DNA of 10,771 nt from an uncultured Lachnospiraceae bacterium (GCA_947631755.1 CANRMO010000074.1:1-10771); one strand, 5' to 3'. Positions 1 to 7,464 are shown, counted from the first letter of the stretch. The notes: generated by a model not told the origin, from the letters alone. Made by a program: numbers and translations.

Positions 1-745
1 GGCTGCACCCGCTGGTAAGGGCCATATTCAGCGCGGCCATATCCTCATCCGTTCCAATCTCATCTACTGCGATCACTTCCGGGGCCATTGAGCGCAGCAT
101 CATCTGTATTCCCTCCCGCTTGCTGCAGGCGTCCAGCACATCGCAGTGCGTCCCCACATCCCTCTGGGGGATTCCCTTATAACAGGCTGCAATCTCCGAG
201 CGCTCATCCACAACCGAGACATTCATGGCCGGACTGTCTCTCCCGCCACATGCCAGTTTCCTCACAATATCCCTCAAAAGTGTTGTCTTGCCGCCCCCCG
301 GAGGCGAGACAATAAGAGTTGAGAGAAAACGCGTCCCATCAAACAGGCGGGAAAACAGCTTGTCTGCACAGCCCTTTCTCTCATGGGAGATACGGATGTT
401 CAGAAACGACAGATTCCGCATTGTCTTAACTGTGTCCCGCTCCATCACGGCTCGTCCTGCCAGGCCGATCCGGTGCCCCCCGGGAATCGTCAGATATCCC
501 TTTTTTATCTCTTCCTCAAAAGCATACAGGGAATAATTGCTGATATGGTCGAGGATTTCCCGGAACTCCCCCGGATCTACCGTCCTCCCCCCCTGACGGG
601 GAATCACTTTCCGCCCGCCCGCGGACAAGACAATGCTTTTCCCGCAGCGGATGCGTATCTCCTGGAGCTCATCCTCCGCGATACCTGAAAAATCCAGAAC
701 CCGGCGGATCCTCTCCGGAAATAGATTGCGTATCTCTTCCTGCAA
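1..745 (-). CDS. spoIIIAA: Stage III sporulation protein AA, ATPase (3' end cut by window edge)
   Basis: Reading the minus strand from a TTG at 743-745 gives 248 codons open to the window edge. The product has a Walker A motif (PPGGGKTT, Lys153, near 287-300), the SpoIIIAA-typical VVDERSEIAACYKGIPQ segment, and a Walker B/DEIGT motif (Asp228-Glu229, near 59-64). Family knowledge: SpoIIIAA is the secretion-type ATPase of the mother-cell/forespore channel (SpoIIIA-SpoIIQ) needed for late forespore gene expression. Family members run to roughly 310-340 residues, so the C-terminus and the rest of the spoIIIA operon should lie left of the window. TTG was chosen because the frame is closed by TAG at 767-769, no other start lies between, and an excellent SD (AAGGGGGTGAT, 749-759) precedes it. 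This gene marks the host as a spore former. The identification is firm; the unusual start codon is well supported. Confidence 0.93.
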   Translation of the reverse strand, partial: MQEEIRNLFPERIRRVLDFSGIAEDELQEIRIRCGKSIVLSAGGRKVIPRQGGRTVDPGEFREILDHISNYSLYAFEEEIKKGYLTIPGGHRIGLAGRAVMERDTVKTMRNLSFLNIRISHERKGCADKLFSRLFDGTRFLSTLIVSPPGGGKTTLLRDIVRKLACGGRDSPAMNVSVVDERSEIAACYKGIPQRDVGTHCDVLDACSKREGIQMMLRSMAPEVIAVDEIGTDEDMAALNMALTSGCS

Positions 746-774
746 ACAATCACCCCCTTCGTTGTACTAGTTCA

Positions 775-803
775 TTACTATTCACAGTCTTGTCCAAATA
801 TTC
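775..803 (-). promoter_or_regulatory. Possible sporulation (sigma-E-like) promoter of spoIIIAA
   Basis: On the minus strand GAATATT (797-803) fits the sigma-E -35 pattern KMATATT exactly. Fourteen bases downstream, AATAGTAA (775-782) matches CATACAMT at only about half of its positions. spoIIIA operons are known sigma-E targets, and this placement leaves a leader of roughly 25 nt. The weak -10 keeps this tentative. Confidence 0.28.
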
Positions 804-816
804 TTGAATCGGACAA
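790..816. repeat. Nested inverted repeat between spoIIIAA and aroE
   Basis: TTGTCC (790-795) and GGACAA (811-816) are perfect inverted arms. Inside them ATTC-TT-GAAT (800-809) forms a second perfect dyad. The element overlaps the candidate -35 regions in both directions, so an operator is possible. A factor cannot be named. Confidence 0.5.
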
Positions 817-832
817 CTTTTTATGTTACTAT
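804..832 (+). promoter_or_regulatory. Candidate aroE promoter
   Basis: TTGAAT (804-809) and TACTAT (827-832) are separated by 17 bp. Each hexamer matches the sigma-70-type consensus at four of six positions. Spacing and distance to the aroE start (38 nt) are normal, but the hexamers are weak. The -35 lies within the nested dyad. Confidence 0.33.
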
Positions 833-870
833 TTTTCTGAAATACAACCAAAAGGAAACGAGGGATTTTT

Positions 871-1641
871 ATGAAATACGGACTGATCGGCGAAAAGCTG
901 GGGCACAGTGCCTCCAAAGAAATACACGGAAAACTGGCAGATTACACATATGAACTGAGAGAACTGGACCGCGAAGAATTTGCACCTTTTATGGAGAAAA
1001 AAGAATTTCTTGCAATCAATGTGACAATCCCCTACAAACAGGATGTCATCCCCTATCTGTCCTATATCGACGGAGACGCGGAAGCCATCGGCGCGGTGAA
1101 CACCATCGTGAACCGCGGCGGGCAGCTGTACGGTTACAATACCGATATGCCGGGATTTATCTATATGGTAAAAAACAACAACATTGACATAGAGAAAAAA
1201 AAGACGGTTATCCTCGGAAACGGGGGCGTCTCACAGGCAATCCAGGCCGCTGTAAAAAAAATGGGGGCGTCGGAAATAATCATTGTCGGACACCGCACAA
1301 TAAAAAAGGGAGTTATCACTTATGAAGAATGTTTTGAAAAGCATAGCGACGCAGAGATTATTATAAACGCAAGCCCGGTTGGAATGTATCCAAATGTGGA
1401 CGCCTCCCCTGTTGACCTGTCACACTTCCCGAAATGCAGGGCCGTGATCGATGCCATCGCCAATCCCCTCACGACAAAGATCGTGGCTCAGGCCAGAGAA
1501 CTCGGCATGGCCGGAATAACCGGACTGGAAATGCTGGTGGCCCAGGCCAAATACGCAGTGGAGATCTTTCTGGACACAAAAATACCGGAGGGGAAAATAG
1601 ATGAGATCTACCGGGAAATGCTGGATACAGAAAATAAATGA
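871..1641 (+). CDS. aroE: Shikimate dehydrogenase (NADP+)
   Basis: The 256-residue product should reduce 3-dehydroshikimate to shikimate in the cytosolic chorismate pathway. Family landmarks occur in order: HSASKEIH at 12-19 (shikimate-contacting serines, with Lys16 where Pro is usual), NVTIPYK with catalytic Lys56, GAVNT at 74-78, GYNTD with catalytic Asp92, the nucleotide-binding glycine loop GNGGVSQA at 116-123, an HRTIKK stretch at 141-146 in the position of the NADP-phosphate-binding basic patch, NASPVGM at 166-172, and GLEMLVAQ with Gln225. The protein is on the short side for the family (commonly about 270-290) but lacks no core motif. The ATG is preceded by GAGGG at 860-864, six bases away. 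The gene stands alone, divergent from spoIIIAA and convergent with the diguanylate cyclase gene; no other aro gene is nearby. A quinate/shikimate dehydrogenase role cannot be excluded by eye. Confidence 0.94.
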   Translation: MKYGLIGEKLGHSASKEIHGKLADYTYELRELDREEFAPFMEKKEFLAINVTIPYKQDVIPYLSYIDGDAEAIGAVNTIVNRGGQLYGYNTDMPGFIYMVKNNNIDIEKKKTVILGNGGVSQAIQAAVKKMGASEIIIVGHRTIKKGVITYEECFEKHSDAEIIINASPVGMYPNVDASPVDLSHFPKCRAVIDAIANPLTTKIVAQARELGMAGITGLEMLVAQAKYAVEIFLDTKIPEGKIDEIYREMLDTENK

Positions 1642-1647
1642 TGAATC

Positions 1648-1662
1648 CCGGTTTATCACCGG
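1648..1662. terminator. Weak inverted repeat between convergent aroE and cyclase genes
   Basis: CCGGT (1648-1652) and ACCGG (1658-1662) flank a 5-nt loop and overlap the cyclase stop codon. The stem is only 5 bp and neither side has a proper T-run; downstream on the minus strand the sequence is merely T-rich. It is the only terminator candidate in a 14-bp convergent gap, so it is listed with low confidence. Confidence 0.25.
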
Positions 1663-2930
1663 TGGCTCTTCTTATCTTTGTACATCTCACTGTCGGCCTC
1701 TTTTACAAGGGAATCCAGATCCGTTACGCGGTCAGAATAAGAATATCCGATGGCGATGCGGCACTGAACCTCTTTCTCCGGCGGCGTGAGTGTTGTCTCC
1801 GGATCGTTCTTCATGCCCGCGACCATCTCCGCCATGGACGCCCTGTCCACATCCGGGATAAACATCATGAACTCATCCCCGCCCATGCGGAATCCCGCGC
1901 CGCCCTCTGGCACATATTTCCGGACAAATGCTGCGGTTTTCACGATCACCTCATCCCCGTTCTCATGGCCGCATATATCATTCATTTTCTTTAAATTATC
2001 AACATCAAAATAAACCACGCCAAGCGCCTGCCTGCCGCTGTAGTAATCCCGGCACTCTTCCAGATACCTCTTGTTATACAGCTGGGTCATGCTGTCATGG
2101 TTGCTGTTCCATGTGGCCACCGCCAGGCTGTTGGCAGAAGAAAGGATATCCGACTCCATCTTTTTCAGAGAGTGGAACAGTGTCTCAATCTCATCTCCCG
2201 TCTTTATATCCAGCTTATGCAGCGGGGAATCCTCCTTCGTCAGCGTGAGCACTCCCTCATAGCTCGAGGCGGCAGTTGTCAGCGCGTGGATCGGCTGGAT
2301 GACCGAGTGGCGGATCTGAAAAATAAAAAGCAGGGCGAGCAGGACAGCCAGGGCGAACATCGTAATACTCAGGCGCACAAGATATTGAAACTGGTTCTTT
2401 TCCGCGTCCACTGTAGAAATGCCCACCTGCACATAACCGATTGGGATATTATAGGAAGAATACAGCGGACGGTACGCAACGATCTGGTCCGCATACGCAA
2501 TGTGCCCGATATCGGCTCCCTCCACCAGCTGCTCTTTCCTCTCCGACTGGTACGCATCATAGGCTGAGACATCACCGAGGAATGCCCCCCGCTTTGTGAG
2601 GTTTGTATCAAAAACATAGTGACACCCATCCTCCTCAAATTTCACCACCGAGAGTTTCACGATATCCTTATTCGTATTTCTATAATCAAGCAGTTTATTC
2701 CACATCTCGTAGTACGCAGAATCTCTCTTTCCCGTTTTCATATAGTTGTCAATCTTCTCCACGTCCAGGATCAGCCCGCAGGTCTCCGCCACCGTGTGCG
2801 CCGCAGAATAAGTCGTCTCCTCTGTGACAGCCAGAAAATTCCGATAGCTCATAAAAATGCTCAGCAGGCTGAGCGCCACAATGAAAGTGGAGATAAAAAA
2901 CAATATTCTCTTACTTAAAGATTTTTTCAT
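1656..2930 (-). CDS. Membrane-anchored diguanylate cyclase with external sensor domain (GGDEF)
   Basis: The 424-residue product should make cyclic di-GMP from two GTP. Layout: a membrane helix at about 9-29, an extracytoplasmic domain at about 30-186 that looks Cache-like (ending in IPIGYVQVGIS), a second helix at about 187-206, a HAMP-like linker to about 262, and a GGDEF domain from about 277. The catalytic domain keeps FDVDNLKKMND, GHENGDE and an intact GGDEF at 350-354, so it should be active. The position of the RxxD inhibitory site, nine to six residues before GGDEF, reads PEGG instead, so classical product inhibition is probably absent. The reading frame could begin at a GTG at 2937-2939, but that GTG is part of the SD (GAGGTG); the ATG at 2928-2930, eight bases after GAGG, is the better start. 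It lies 10 nt downstream of a sugar-binding lipoprotein gene, and the SD overlaps that gene's stop codon, indicating an operon with translational coupling. Confidence 0.9.
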   Translation of the reverse strand: MKKSLSKRILFFISTFIVALSLLSIFMSYRNFLAVTEETTYSAAHTVAETCGLILDVEKIDNYMKTGKRDSAYYEMWNKLLDYRNTNKDIVKLSVVKFEEDGCHYVFDTNLTKRGAFLGDVSAYDAYQSERKEQLVEGADIGHIAYADQIVAYRPLYSSYNIPIGYVQVGISTVDAEKNQFQYLVRLSITMFALAVLLALLFIFQIRHSVIQPIHALTTAASSYEGVLTLTKEDSPLHKLDIKTGDEIETLFHSLKKMESDILSSANSLAVATWNSNHDSMTQLYNKRYLEECRDYYSGRQALGVVYFDVDNLKKMNDICGHENGDEVIVKTAAFVRKYVPEGGAGFRMGGDEFMMFIPDVDRASMAEMVAGMKNDPETTLTPPEKEVQCRIAIGYSYSDRVTDLDSLVKEADSEMYKDKKSHR

Positions 2931-2940
2931 GAAAATCACC

Positions 2941-3990
2941 TCAATAGGTCCTGCTGTCGATGTGTATATTTGCCTCGTCGTAAAAGAACACCATCTCCTG
3001 CGTATATATAACCTTTTTATACTCTTTTTTCTTATCTATGGCCAGTATGGTCTCCTCGCAGTTCCTCGCTAAAAGCGGGCTGCTCTCCACGGAGATCACC
3101 AGCTGTTTTTTCTGCATCTTCTTAAAAGCGTCCCGCACAGCTTCAAAGGAGACCGTGATCACACCTTTGTCCGCCCCGTAGCTGACTCCCCTCTGATCCA
3201 TGGCGGCCATAGCGCCGAACATCATATTGTCATTCTCTGCAATGAGCACCTGAAACTCCGCGCCGGATTCCAGGATCCGTTCCATGGCGTCTCTCCCTCC
3301 GCCCTGGGTAAAATCGCCCCTCTCCCGCACTGTGATCTGCCAGTTGTCATGGGCGGCAGCTTCTTTCTCAATCCCCCCCGTTCTTCCGGTTGCGCTGGGC
3401 GAACCCTCCAATCCCTCGATCAGGGCAATCTTGACCGGTTCATCCTCCAGCTCCTTCCCCTCCAGGAAAATCTCGATGGCTTTGCAGGCATTTACCCCTT
3501 CCTTTTCAAAATCTGCGCCGACCCGGCAGGCAAAGAGGGATTCGTCCGCACTCACACTGCCCCCGGATATAATAACCGGGATTTTATTTTCCTTTGCCTC
3601 TTCCAGAACATCTTCCCAGCCGTCCCTGGCAACCGGGTTCAGAATGATATAATCCACTCCCTGGGCAATCAAGTCATACATCGCCTTTATCTGGCGCTCC
3701 TGACTGGAATTCCCATTGACATAAATAAAATGATATCCCTTTTCCTCCGAGAAAACGGCCTTGAAGTTCTGGGAGTTGGCCTCCCGCCAGTCCGACTCAT
3801 TTCCGTTCTGAATAAATCCGACCGTGATTATATTCCCCCCGTACGGAACCTGGCCGGCCCGCTTGAGATTCAAATCTTTTGCCCTGTCCCCTTTCTGGCC
3901 GCCGCATCCGGCGAGGCAGAACACAGCCAGGGAAAAAACAAGTAACAGCCTTATGTATCTTCGCACGATCCCTCTCACTTCCTCTCCCAT
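2941..3990 (-). CDS. Sugar-binding lipoprotein, YtfQ-like (Peripla_BP_4 type), no transporter alongside
   Basis: The protein has up to 349 residues, with a basic N-terminus, a hydrophobic signal segment (15-28) and a lipobox LAGC at 26-29. It should therefore be a lipoprotein on the outer face of the membrane, anchored at Cys29. The mature part starts with ITVGFIQNGNESDWREANSQ, followed by ERQIKAMYDLIAQGVDYIIL and ENKIPVIISGG. These are typical of type I periplasmic binding proteins of the YtfQ branch, whose E. coli member binds galactofuranose; the ligand here is unknown. No permease or ATPase gene is adjacent. The next gene is a diguanylate cyclase with an external sensor, which suggests the lipoprotein presents a ligand to it. 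The first ATG (3988-3990) has only a weak upstream AGAAAGA. GTG codons at residues 5 and 9 could also serve, the former with GGGAG five bases before it. The signal peptide fits any of these. Confidence 0.85.
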   Translation of the reverse strand: MGEEVRGIVRRYIRLLLVFSLAVFCLAGCGGQKGDRAKDLNLKRAGQVPYGGNIITVGFIQNGNESDWREANSQNFKAVFSEEKGYHFIYVNGNSSQERQIKAMYDLIAQGVDYIILNPVARDGWEDVLEEAKENKIPVIISGGSVSADESLFACRVGADFEKEGVNACKAIEIFLEGKELEDEPVKIALIEGLEGSPSATGRTGGIEKEAAAHDNWQITVRERGDFTQGGGRDAMERILESGAEFQVLIAENDNMMFGAMAAMDQRGVSYGADKGVITVSFEAVRDAFKKMQKKQLVISVESSPLLARNCEETILAIDKKKEYKKVIYTQEMVFFYDEANIHIDSRTY

Positions 3991-4037
3991 TCTTTCTATT
4001 CGCCATATGGCTTTTGTATCACGTATATTTTGAATTA

Positions 4038-4067
4038 ATTATACATAATCTAATATGGAGTAAGCAA
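4038..4067 (-). promoter_or_regulatory. Promoter of the binding-protein/diguanylate-cyclase operon
   Basis: On the minus strand TTGCTT (4062-4067) and a perfect TATAAT (4038-4043) are 18 bp apart. The predicted start is near 4031, giving a leader of about 40 nt to the ATG at 3990. The stretch is AT-rich and shared with the divergent asparagine synthase gene, so overlapping promoters are likely. No plus-strand promoter could be assigned with confidence. Confidence 0.5.
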
Positions 4068-4084
4068 GTATTATTTTTGATTTT

Positions 4085-4090
4085 AGGAGG
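4085..4090 (+). promoter_or_regulatory. Ribosome binding site that fixes the asparagine synthase start
   Basis: A perfect AGGAGG lies four bases before the ATG at 4095. The frame stays open upstream to about 3879. However, only the 4095 start puts a cysteine at residue 2, which this amidotransferase class needs as its N-terminal nucleophile after Met removal. Confidence 0.9.
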
Positions 4091-4094
4091 TTTT

Positions 4095-5948
4095 ATGTGC
4101 AGCATAGCGGGTTTTTACCATCCTGACGCTTCCTTATTGGAAAAAAAAGATTATTATGACCACATATTAGAGGATATGACACACACTCTGTATCACAGAG
4201 GGCCCGATGACAACGGCACGGTGCTGACGCAACACTGCGGACTCGCCCACACCCGCCTGTCCATCATCGACCTCACAAATGGAATCCAGCCGATGACAAG
4301 ATATATGGACGGATACGCCTGCCACATAATCTACAACGGTGAAATTTACAACCTGGGTATGCTGCGAAAACGGCTGACAGAAAAAAACGTGATACCGACA
4401 ACCACCTCCGACACCGAGATCCTGCTCCTGTCCTATATGACATTTGGAGCAGATTTCATACGGGATGTGGACGGTATTTTTGCCTTTGCCGTATATGACG
4501 AGCGCCACAGTACGCTGACACTGTTCCGCGACTCTTTCGGCATCAAGCCACTCTTCTATACCATTTGCGATGACATGCTCGTCTTTTCCTCCGAGCCGAA
4601 AGGATGCTTTTGTTTTCCCGGCGTCCGGGCCGAACTGGACCGCGGGGGACTGAACGAAATTCTCGCCCTCGGGCCGGCGCGCACACCGGGATCCGGCGTG
4701 TTCCGCGGATTCCACGAACTGCTGCCGGGATCTTATATGGTCTGCAGCCCCTACGGGCGCACGTCCACAAACTATTTCCGCCTTGAGAGCCGCCCGCACT
4801 TTGACTCCTACGAAGAAACAGTGGAAAAGACATCCTTTCTCGTGCAGGACGCCATCCGGCGGCAAATGGTATCCGATGTGCCCATCTGTACCTTCCTGTC
4901 CGGTGGCATTGACTCCAGTGTCGTGTCCGCTGTGTGCGCCTCAGAATTGAAGAAACAGGGAGAGCGGCTGACCACCTTTTCCTTTGACTTTACAGAAAAT
5001 GATAAATTCTTCCAGGCCAACTCTTTCCAGCCCTCACAGGACCGCCCTTATGTAGACAAAATGGTAGAATTCCTGGGCTCTGACCACCACTACTTAGAGT
5101 GCAGCAACACGAGACAGGCCGACCTTCTGACCCGCTCTGTGGACGCCCACGACCTGCCCTGCATGGCAGATATCGACTCCTCGCTCCAATACTTCTGCGA
5201 GGAAGTGAGCCACAGCCATAAAGTCGTACTGACTGGCGAGTGCGCCGATGAAGTGTTCGGCGGCTATCCCTGGTTCCACCGGGAGGATATGCTTAGCTCC
5301 GGCACATTCCCCTGGACGCCGTCCTTAGCGCCGCGGAAAGCACTTTTATCCCCGGAGCTCCTGGAAGCCCTTGATATGGACGGATACGTGAAAAAGACAT
5401 ATGACCGGGCGGTCAGCGAAATCAATATTCTGCCCGGCGAGGACGATATACAGGCAAACCGGCGCCGGATCGGCTATCTCAATATCCGCTTTTTCATGCA
5501 GACGCTGCTGAACCGCATGGACCGCACCAGTATGTTCTCCGGACTGGAGGCCCGCGTCCCATTTGCAGACCGGGCGCTGGTGGATTATGTTTTCAACATC
5601 CCGTGGGAGATGAAAGCGAAAGACGGATTGGTCAAAAATATACTCCGCCAGGCCGCAAAAGGGCTTGTGCCGGAGGAAATCCTCTTCCGCCGAAAAAGCC
5701 CTTACCCGAAAACCTATAATCCATATTATGAGACACTGCTGGCCGGCCGGCTGCGCGAAGTTCTCTCCGACGGCGGAAGCCCCCTGGGCCAGCTCGTGAA
5801 CAGAAAGGCGCTGGATCAGTTTTTAGACAATCCGAAAGATTACGGTAAGCCGTGGTACGGCCAGCTTATGGCGGGCCCCCAGATGATTGCCTATCTGCTG
5901 CAGATCGATTATTTTCTGAGAAAATACAAAGTGAGGATTGCACTGTAA
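4095..5948 (+). CDS. asnB: Asparagine synthase, glutamine-hydrolysing
   Basis: The 617-residue product has two domains. The class II glutaminase domain (about 1-210) begins MCSIAGF with nucleophile Cys2 and has HRGPDD at 34-39, RLSIIDL from Arg54, YNGEIYN at 80-86 and SDTE at 105-108. The synthetase domain has the PP-loop SGGIDSS at 269-275 and GECADEVFGGYPW at 381-393, plus LLNRMDRTSM and EARVPFAD. It should convert aspartate, glutamine and ATP to asparagine and glutamate, with ammonia channelled between the domains. Length and motifs match clostridial AsnB. It is divergent from the binding-protein operon and convergent with the ATPase gene, so it is probably monocistronic. Only about 100 bp precede it, too little for a T-box leader. 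Related lasso-peptide cyclases exist, but the intact glutaminase and the absence of RiPP precursor genes argue for ordinary asparagine synthesis. Confidence 0.94.
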   Translation: MCSIAGFYHPDASLLEKKDYYDHILEDMTHTLYHRGPDDNGTVLTQHCGLAHTRLSIIDLTNGIQPMTRYMDGYACHIIYNGEIYNLGMLRKRLTEKNVIPTTTSDTEILLLSYMTFGADFIRDVDGIFAFAVYDERHSTLTLFRDSFGIKPLFYTICDDMLVFSSEPKGCFCFPGVRAELDRGGLNEILALGPARTPGSGVFRGFHELLPGSYMVCSPYGRTSTNYFRLESRPHFDSYEETVEKTSFLVQDAIRRQMVSDVPICTFLSGGIDSSVVSAVCASELKKQGERLTTFSFDFTENDKFFQANSFQPSQDRPYVDKMVEFLGSDHHYLECSNTRQADLLTRSVDAHDLPCMADIDSSLQYFCEEVSHSHKVVLTGECADEVFGGYPWFHREDMLSSGTFPWTPSLAPRKALLSPELLEALDMDGYVKKTYDRAVSEINILPGEDDIQANRRRIGYLNIRFFMQTLLNRMDRTSMFSGLEARVPFADRALVDYVFNIPWEMKAKDGLVKNILRQAAKGLVPEEILFRRKSPYPKTYNPYYETLLAGRLREVLSDGGSPLGQLVNRKALDQFLDNPKDYGKPWYGQLMAGPQMIAYLLQIDYFLRKYKVRIAL

Positions 5949-5990
5949 ATCCTCCACCCGGTAAGTGTGCCCAAGGGACGGGTGGCGGAT
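5949..5990. terminator. Long-stem inverted repeat after asnB
   Basis: ATCC-t-CCACCCG (5949-5960) pairs with CGGGTGG-c-GGAT (5979-5990): eleven base pairs with one mismatch around an 18-nt loop, immediately after the asnB stop codon. No T-run follows in either direction, so it is either a non-canonical terminator or a 3'-end stabilising hairpin. Confidence 0.45.
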
Positions 5991-5994
5991 GGAG

Positions 5995-6018
5995 AAGCTC
6001 CCCTTAATATTGGAGCTT
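5995..6018. repeat. Inverted repeat at the 3' end of the ATPase gene
   Basis: AAGCTCC (5995-6001) and GGAGCTT (6012-6018) form a 7-bp stem with a 10-nt loop. ATCC (6019-6022) can extend it by pairing with GGAT (5987-5990) across a 4-nt bulge. The right arm includes bases of the ATPase stop codon. The same GGAT belongs to the neighbouring asnB hairpin, so the two full-length folds exclude each other. A role in bidirectional termination is plausible, though there is no T-run. Confidence 0.4.
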
Positions 6019-7417
6019 ATCCGTCCAATCCGTCCTTATACATATCCTCAATACTGATTAAAAGTATTTCTTCTGAGTTATTTTTTACATATTCAGAAAA
6101 ACCTGAAAGTGAAAAAAGACACAATACAGCATGTTTTGCCGGCAAGTAATTAGTCTTTTTCAGAAATTTTTCAAGCTCCTCCCTGTCAAATTTTGAATTT
6201 TTGAATTTGCATTCTCCTGCTAACAAAATCTCTTTGCCGTTCCAGCCTGTAATATCAAGCTCTATCTGCTCAGGGTTTCCATTTTCATCCACTATACTTC
6301 TCTGGTAATCCGTGATATCTGTTATAATAGGAATGCCATTCTGCCCTATGTGAGAATACACGTATTGTCTGGCCATTTTTTCAAATATCTTTCCCATAAA
6401 ATCGTGTATGTTGTTTTTTACATACAAATTATAATATATTTCTCCCTTTCCGGCATTTATTAAACTGGCTGCCCTGTTTACATATTTAAACCAGAATTCG
6501 AGCATACTGTCATTTAATAAATAATAAGGCTTTGCTGACATTCGTCTCTCAATAAGCTCTGCTTTAACAAGAATTTTAAGGGGATAGGTAATATCATTTA
6601 CTCCCGCACAGGATGCAATTTCACTATTTTTTGTATGTCCTGTTGCAATTGCTGAGATAATTGTATTATATAAGGCGGGGTTTTGCCGGTCGCTTGTAAT
6701 AACGGTGCGCACCTGCTCTTCTGAAAAATAACCTCCTATGCTGTAAAACTGTTCAATTATATTTTCTTCCAGGGTTTGCGTTGTATCAAACTGCCTGATA
6801 TATTTTGCAACCCCATTTGTAAGGCCATATACGATTGCCTTTTCCTCAAAGCTGTATCCGTCAAGAAATTCTGCTGTTTCCAGATAATCAAAAGAGCGCA
6901 GCTTGAGCTCTAAGTCGCTTCTGCCGTGGAGCGGTGCTGCTTCTCCAATTACTTCATCTTTCATAAATCCCACAAGGGATCCGCAAATTATAAAAAACAG
7001 ATTTGTGGATTTCCAATTGTAATCAATTATTTTTTGCAATAAAGATTGAATATATGGACATTGCTTTGCAAGGTAAGGGTATTCATCAATAAAAAACACT
7101 ACTCTTTCCTGCATGGCCGCATTGCCGATAAATTCAAAGACCTTTTCAAAATCCGGAAAGCTTATTGTTCCCAGTAATTCGGGAGCTAATGCGGTCAGCA
7201 CAGATTCCGTAAGCATTGACAGAAGTTCTTTTTCACCCCGTTCTACTGCTGCAAATGAAACATTTCTACAGGATTGTTTATCAATAAAGTGATTGATTAA
7301 TGTTGTTTTTCCAATCCTTCTTCTGCCATATATTACTGCCATTTTAAATCCATTTCGATCATAATTTTTTTGCAGGATAGACATTTCTGTTTTTCTTCCT
7401 AAAAATTTTTCTTTCAT
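6017..7417 (-). CDS. Archaeal-type ATPase with PD-(D/E)xK-like C-terminus (ATPase_2/DUF234 type)
   Basis: The 466-residue product has an N-terminal P-loop ATPase domain with Walker A GRRRIGKTT (31-39), Walker B VVFFIDE (106-112) and a sensor-like FIICGS (142-147). A probable winged-helix segment covers about 250-300 (TGHTKNSEIASCAGV then a wing ending LIERR). The C-terminal domain (about 320-466) carries Asp388 and E402-C-K404 in the spacing of a PD-(D/E)xK nuclease fold. This order is that of the widespread, poorly understood archaeal ATPase family; no specific function is claimed. The ATG at 7415-7417 was chosen over a TTG 24 bases upstream because AGAGGTG (7423-7429) sits five bases before it. 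Hand-counted G+C of one 60-base sample is 33% (6421-6480) and of another 45% (7141-7200), against 67% in asnB (5521-5580) and 63% in the ABC gene (8161-8220). This suggests transfer. It has its own strong promoter under a large palindrome. Confidence 0.85.
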   Translation of the reverse strand: MKEKFLGRKTEMSILQKNYDRNGFKMAVIYGRRRIGKTTLINHFIDKQSCRNVSFAAVERGEKELLSMLTESVLTALAPELLGTISFPDFEKVFEFIGNAAMQERVVFFIDEYPYLAKQCPYIQSLLQKIIDYNWKSTNLFFIICGSLVGFMKDEVIGEAAPLHGRSDLELKLRSFDYLETAEFLDGYSFEEKAIVYGLTNGVAKYIRQFDTTQTLEENIIEQFYSIGGYFSEEQVRTVITSDRQNPALYNTIISAIATGHTKNSEIASCAGVNDITYPLKILVKAELIERRMSAKPYYLLNDSMLEFWFKYVNRAASLINAGKGEIYYNLYVKNNIHDFMGKIFEKMARQYVYSHIGQNGIPIITDITDYQRSIVDENGNPEQIELDITGWNGKEILLAGECKFKNSKFDREELEKFLKKTNYLPAKHAVLCLFSLSGFSEYVKNNSEEILLISIEDMYKDGLDG

Positions 7418-7439
7418 ACTGTCACCTCTGATTTGACCC

Positions 7440-7464
7440 AAATCAATTTAACCGAAATTGATTT
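7440..7464. repeat. Perfect 10-bp inverted repeat in the ATPase leader
   Basis: AAATCAATTT (7440-7449) and AAATTGATTT (7455-7464) are exact inverted copies around a 5-nt loop. In the predicted leader RNA this hairpin would use the same bases as the larger palindrome to its right, so only one of the two can form at a time. It lies about 10 nt upstream of the SD. Confidence 0.85.

Noticed and set aside
3349..3945. 198-codon plus-strand open frame opposite the binding-protein gene
   Set aside because: It is antisense to a gene with a lipobox and clear family motifs; its translation is low in recognisable structure.
3879..4094. N-terminal extension of asparagine synthase
   Set aside because: The extension would bury the nucleophile Cys2, and AGGAGG sits right before the ATG at 4095.
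3991..4094. T-box or riboswitch upstream of asnB
   Set aside because: Only about 100 bp of AT-rich sequence shared with a divergent promoter is available, and no specifier-like or aptamer-like structure was seen.
4167..4865. 232-codon open frame antisense to asnB
   Set aside because: It lies wholly within a well-supported gene with full motif content, its translation shows no recognisable domain, and no SD was seen. It is a shadow of G+C-rich coding sequence.
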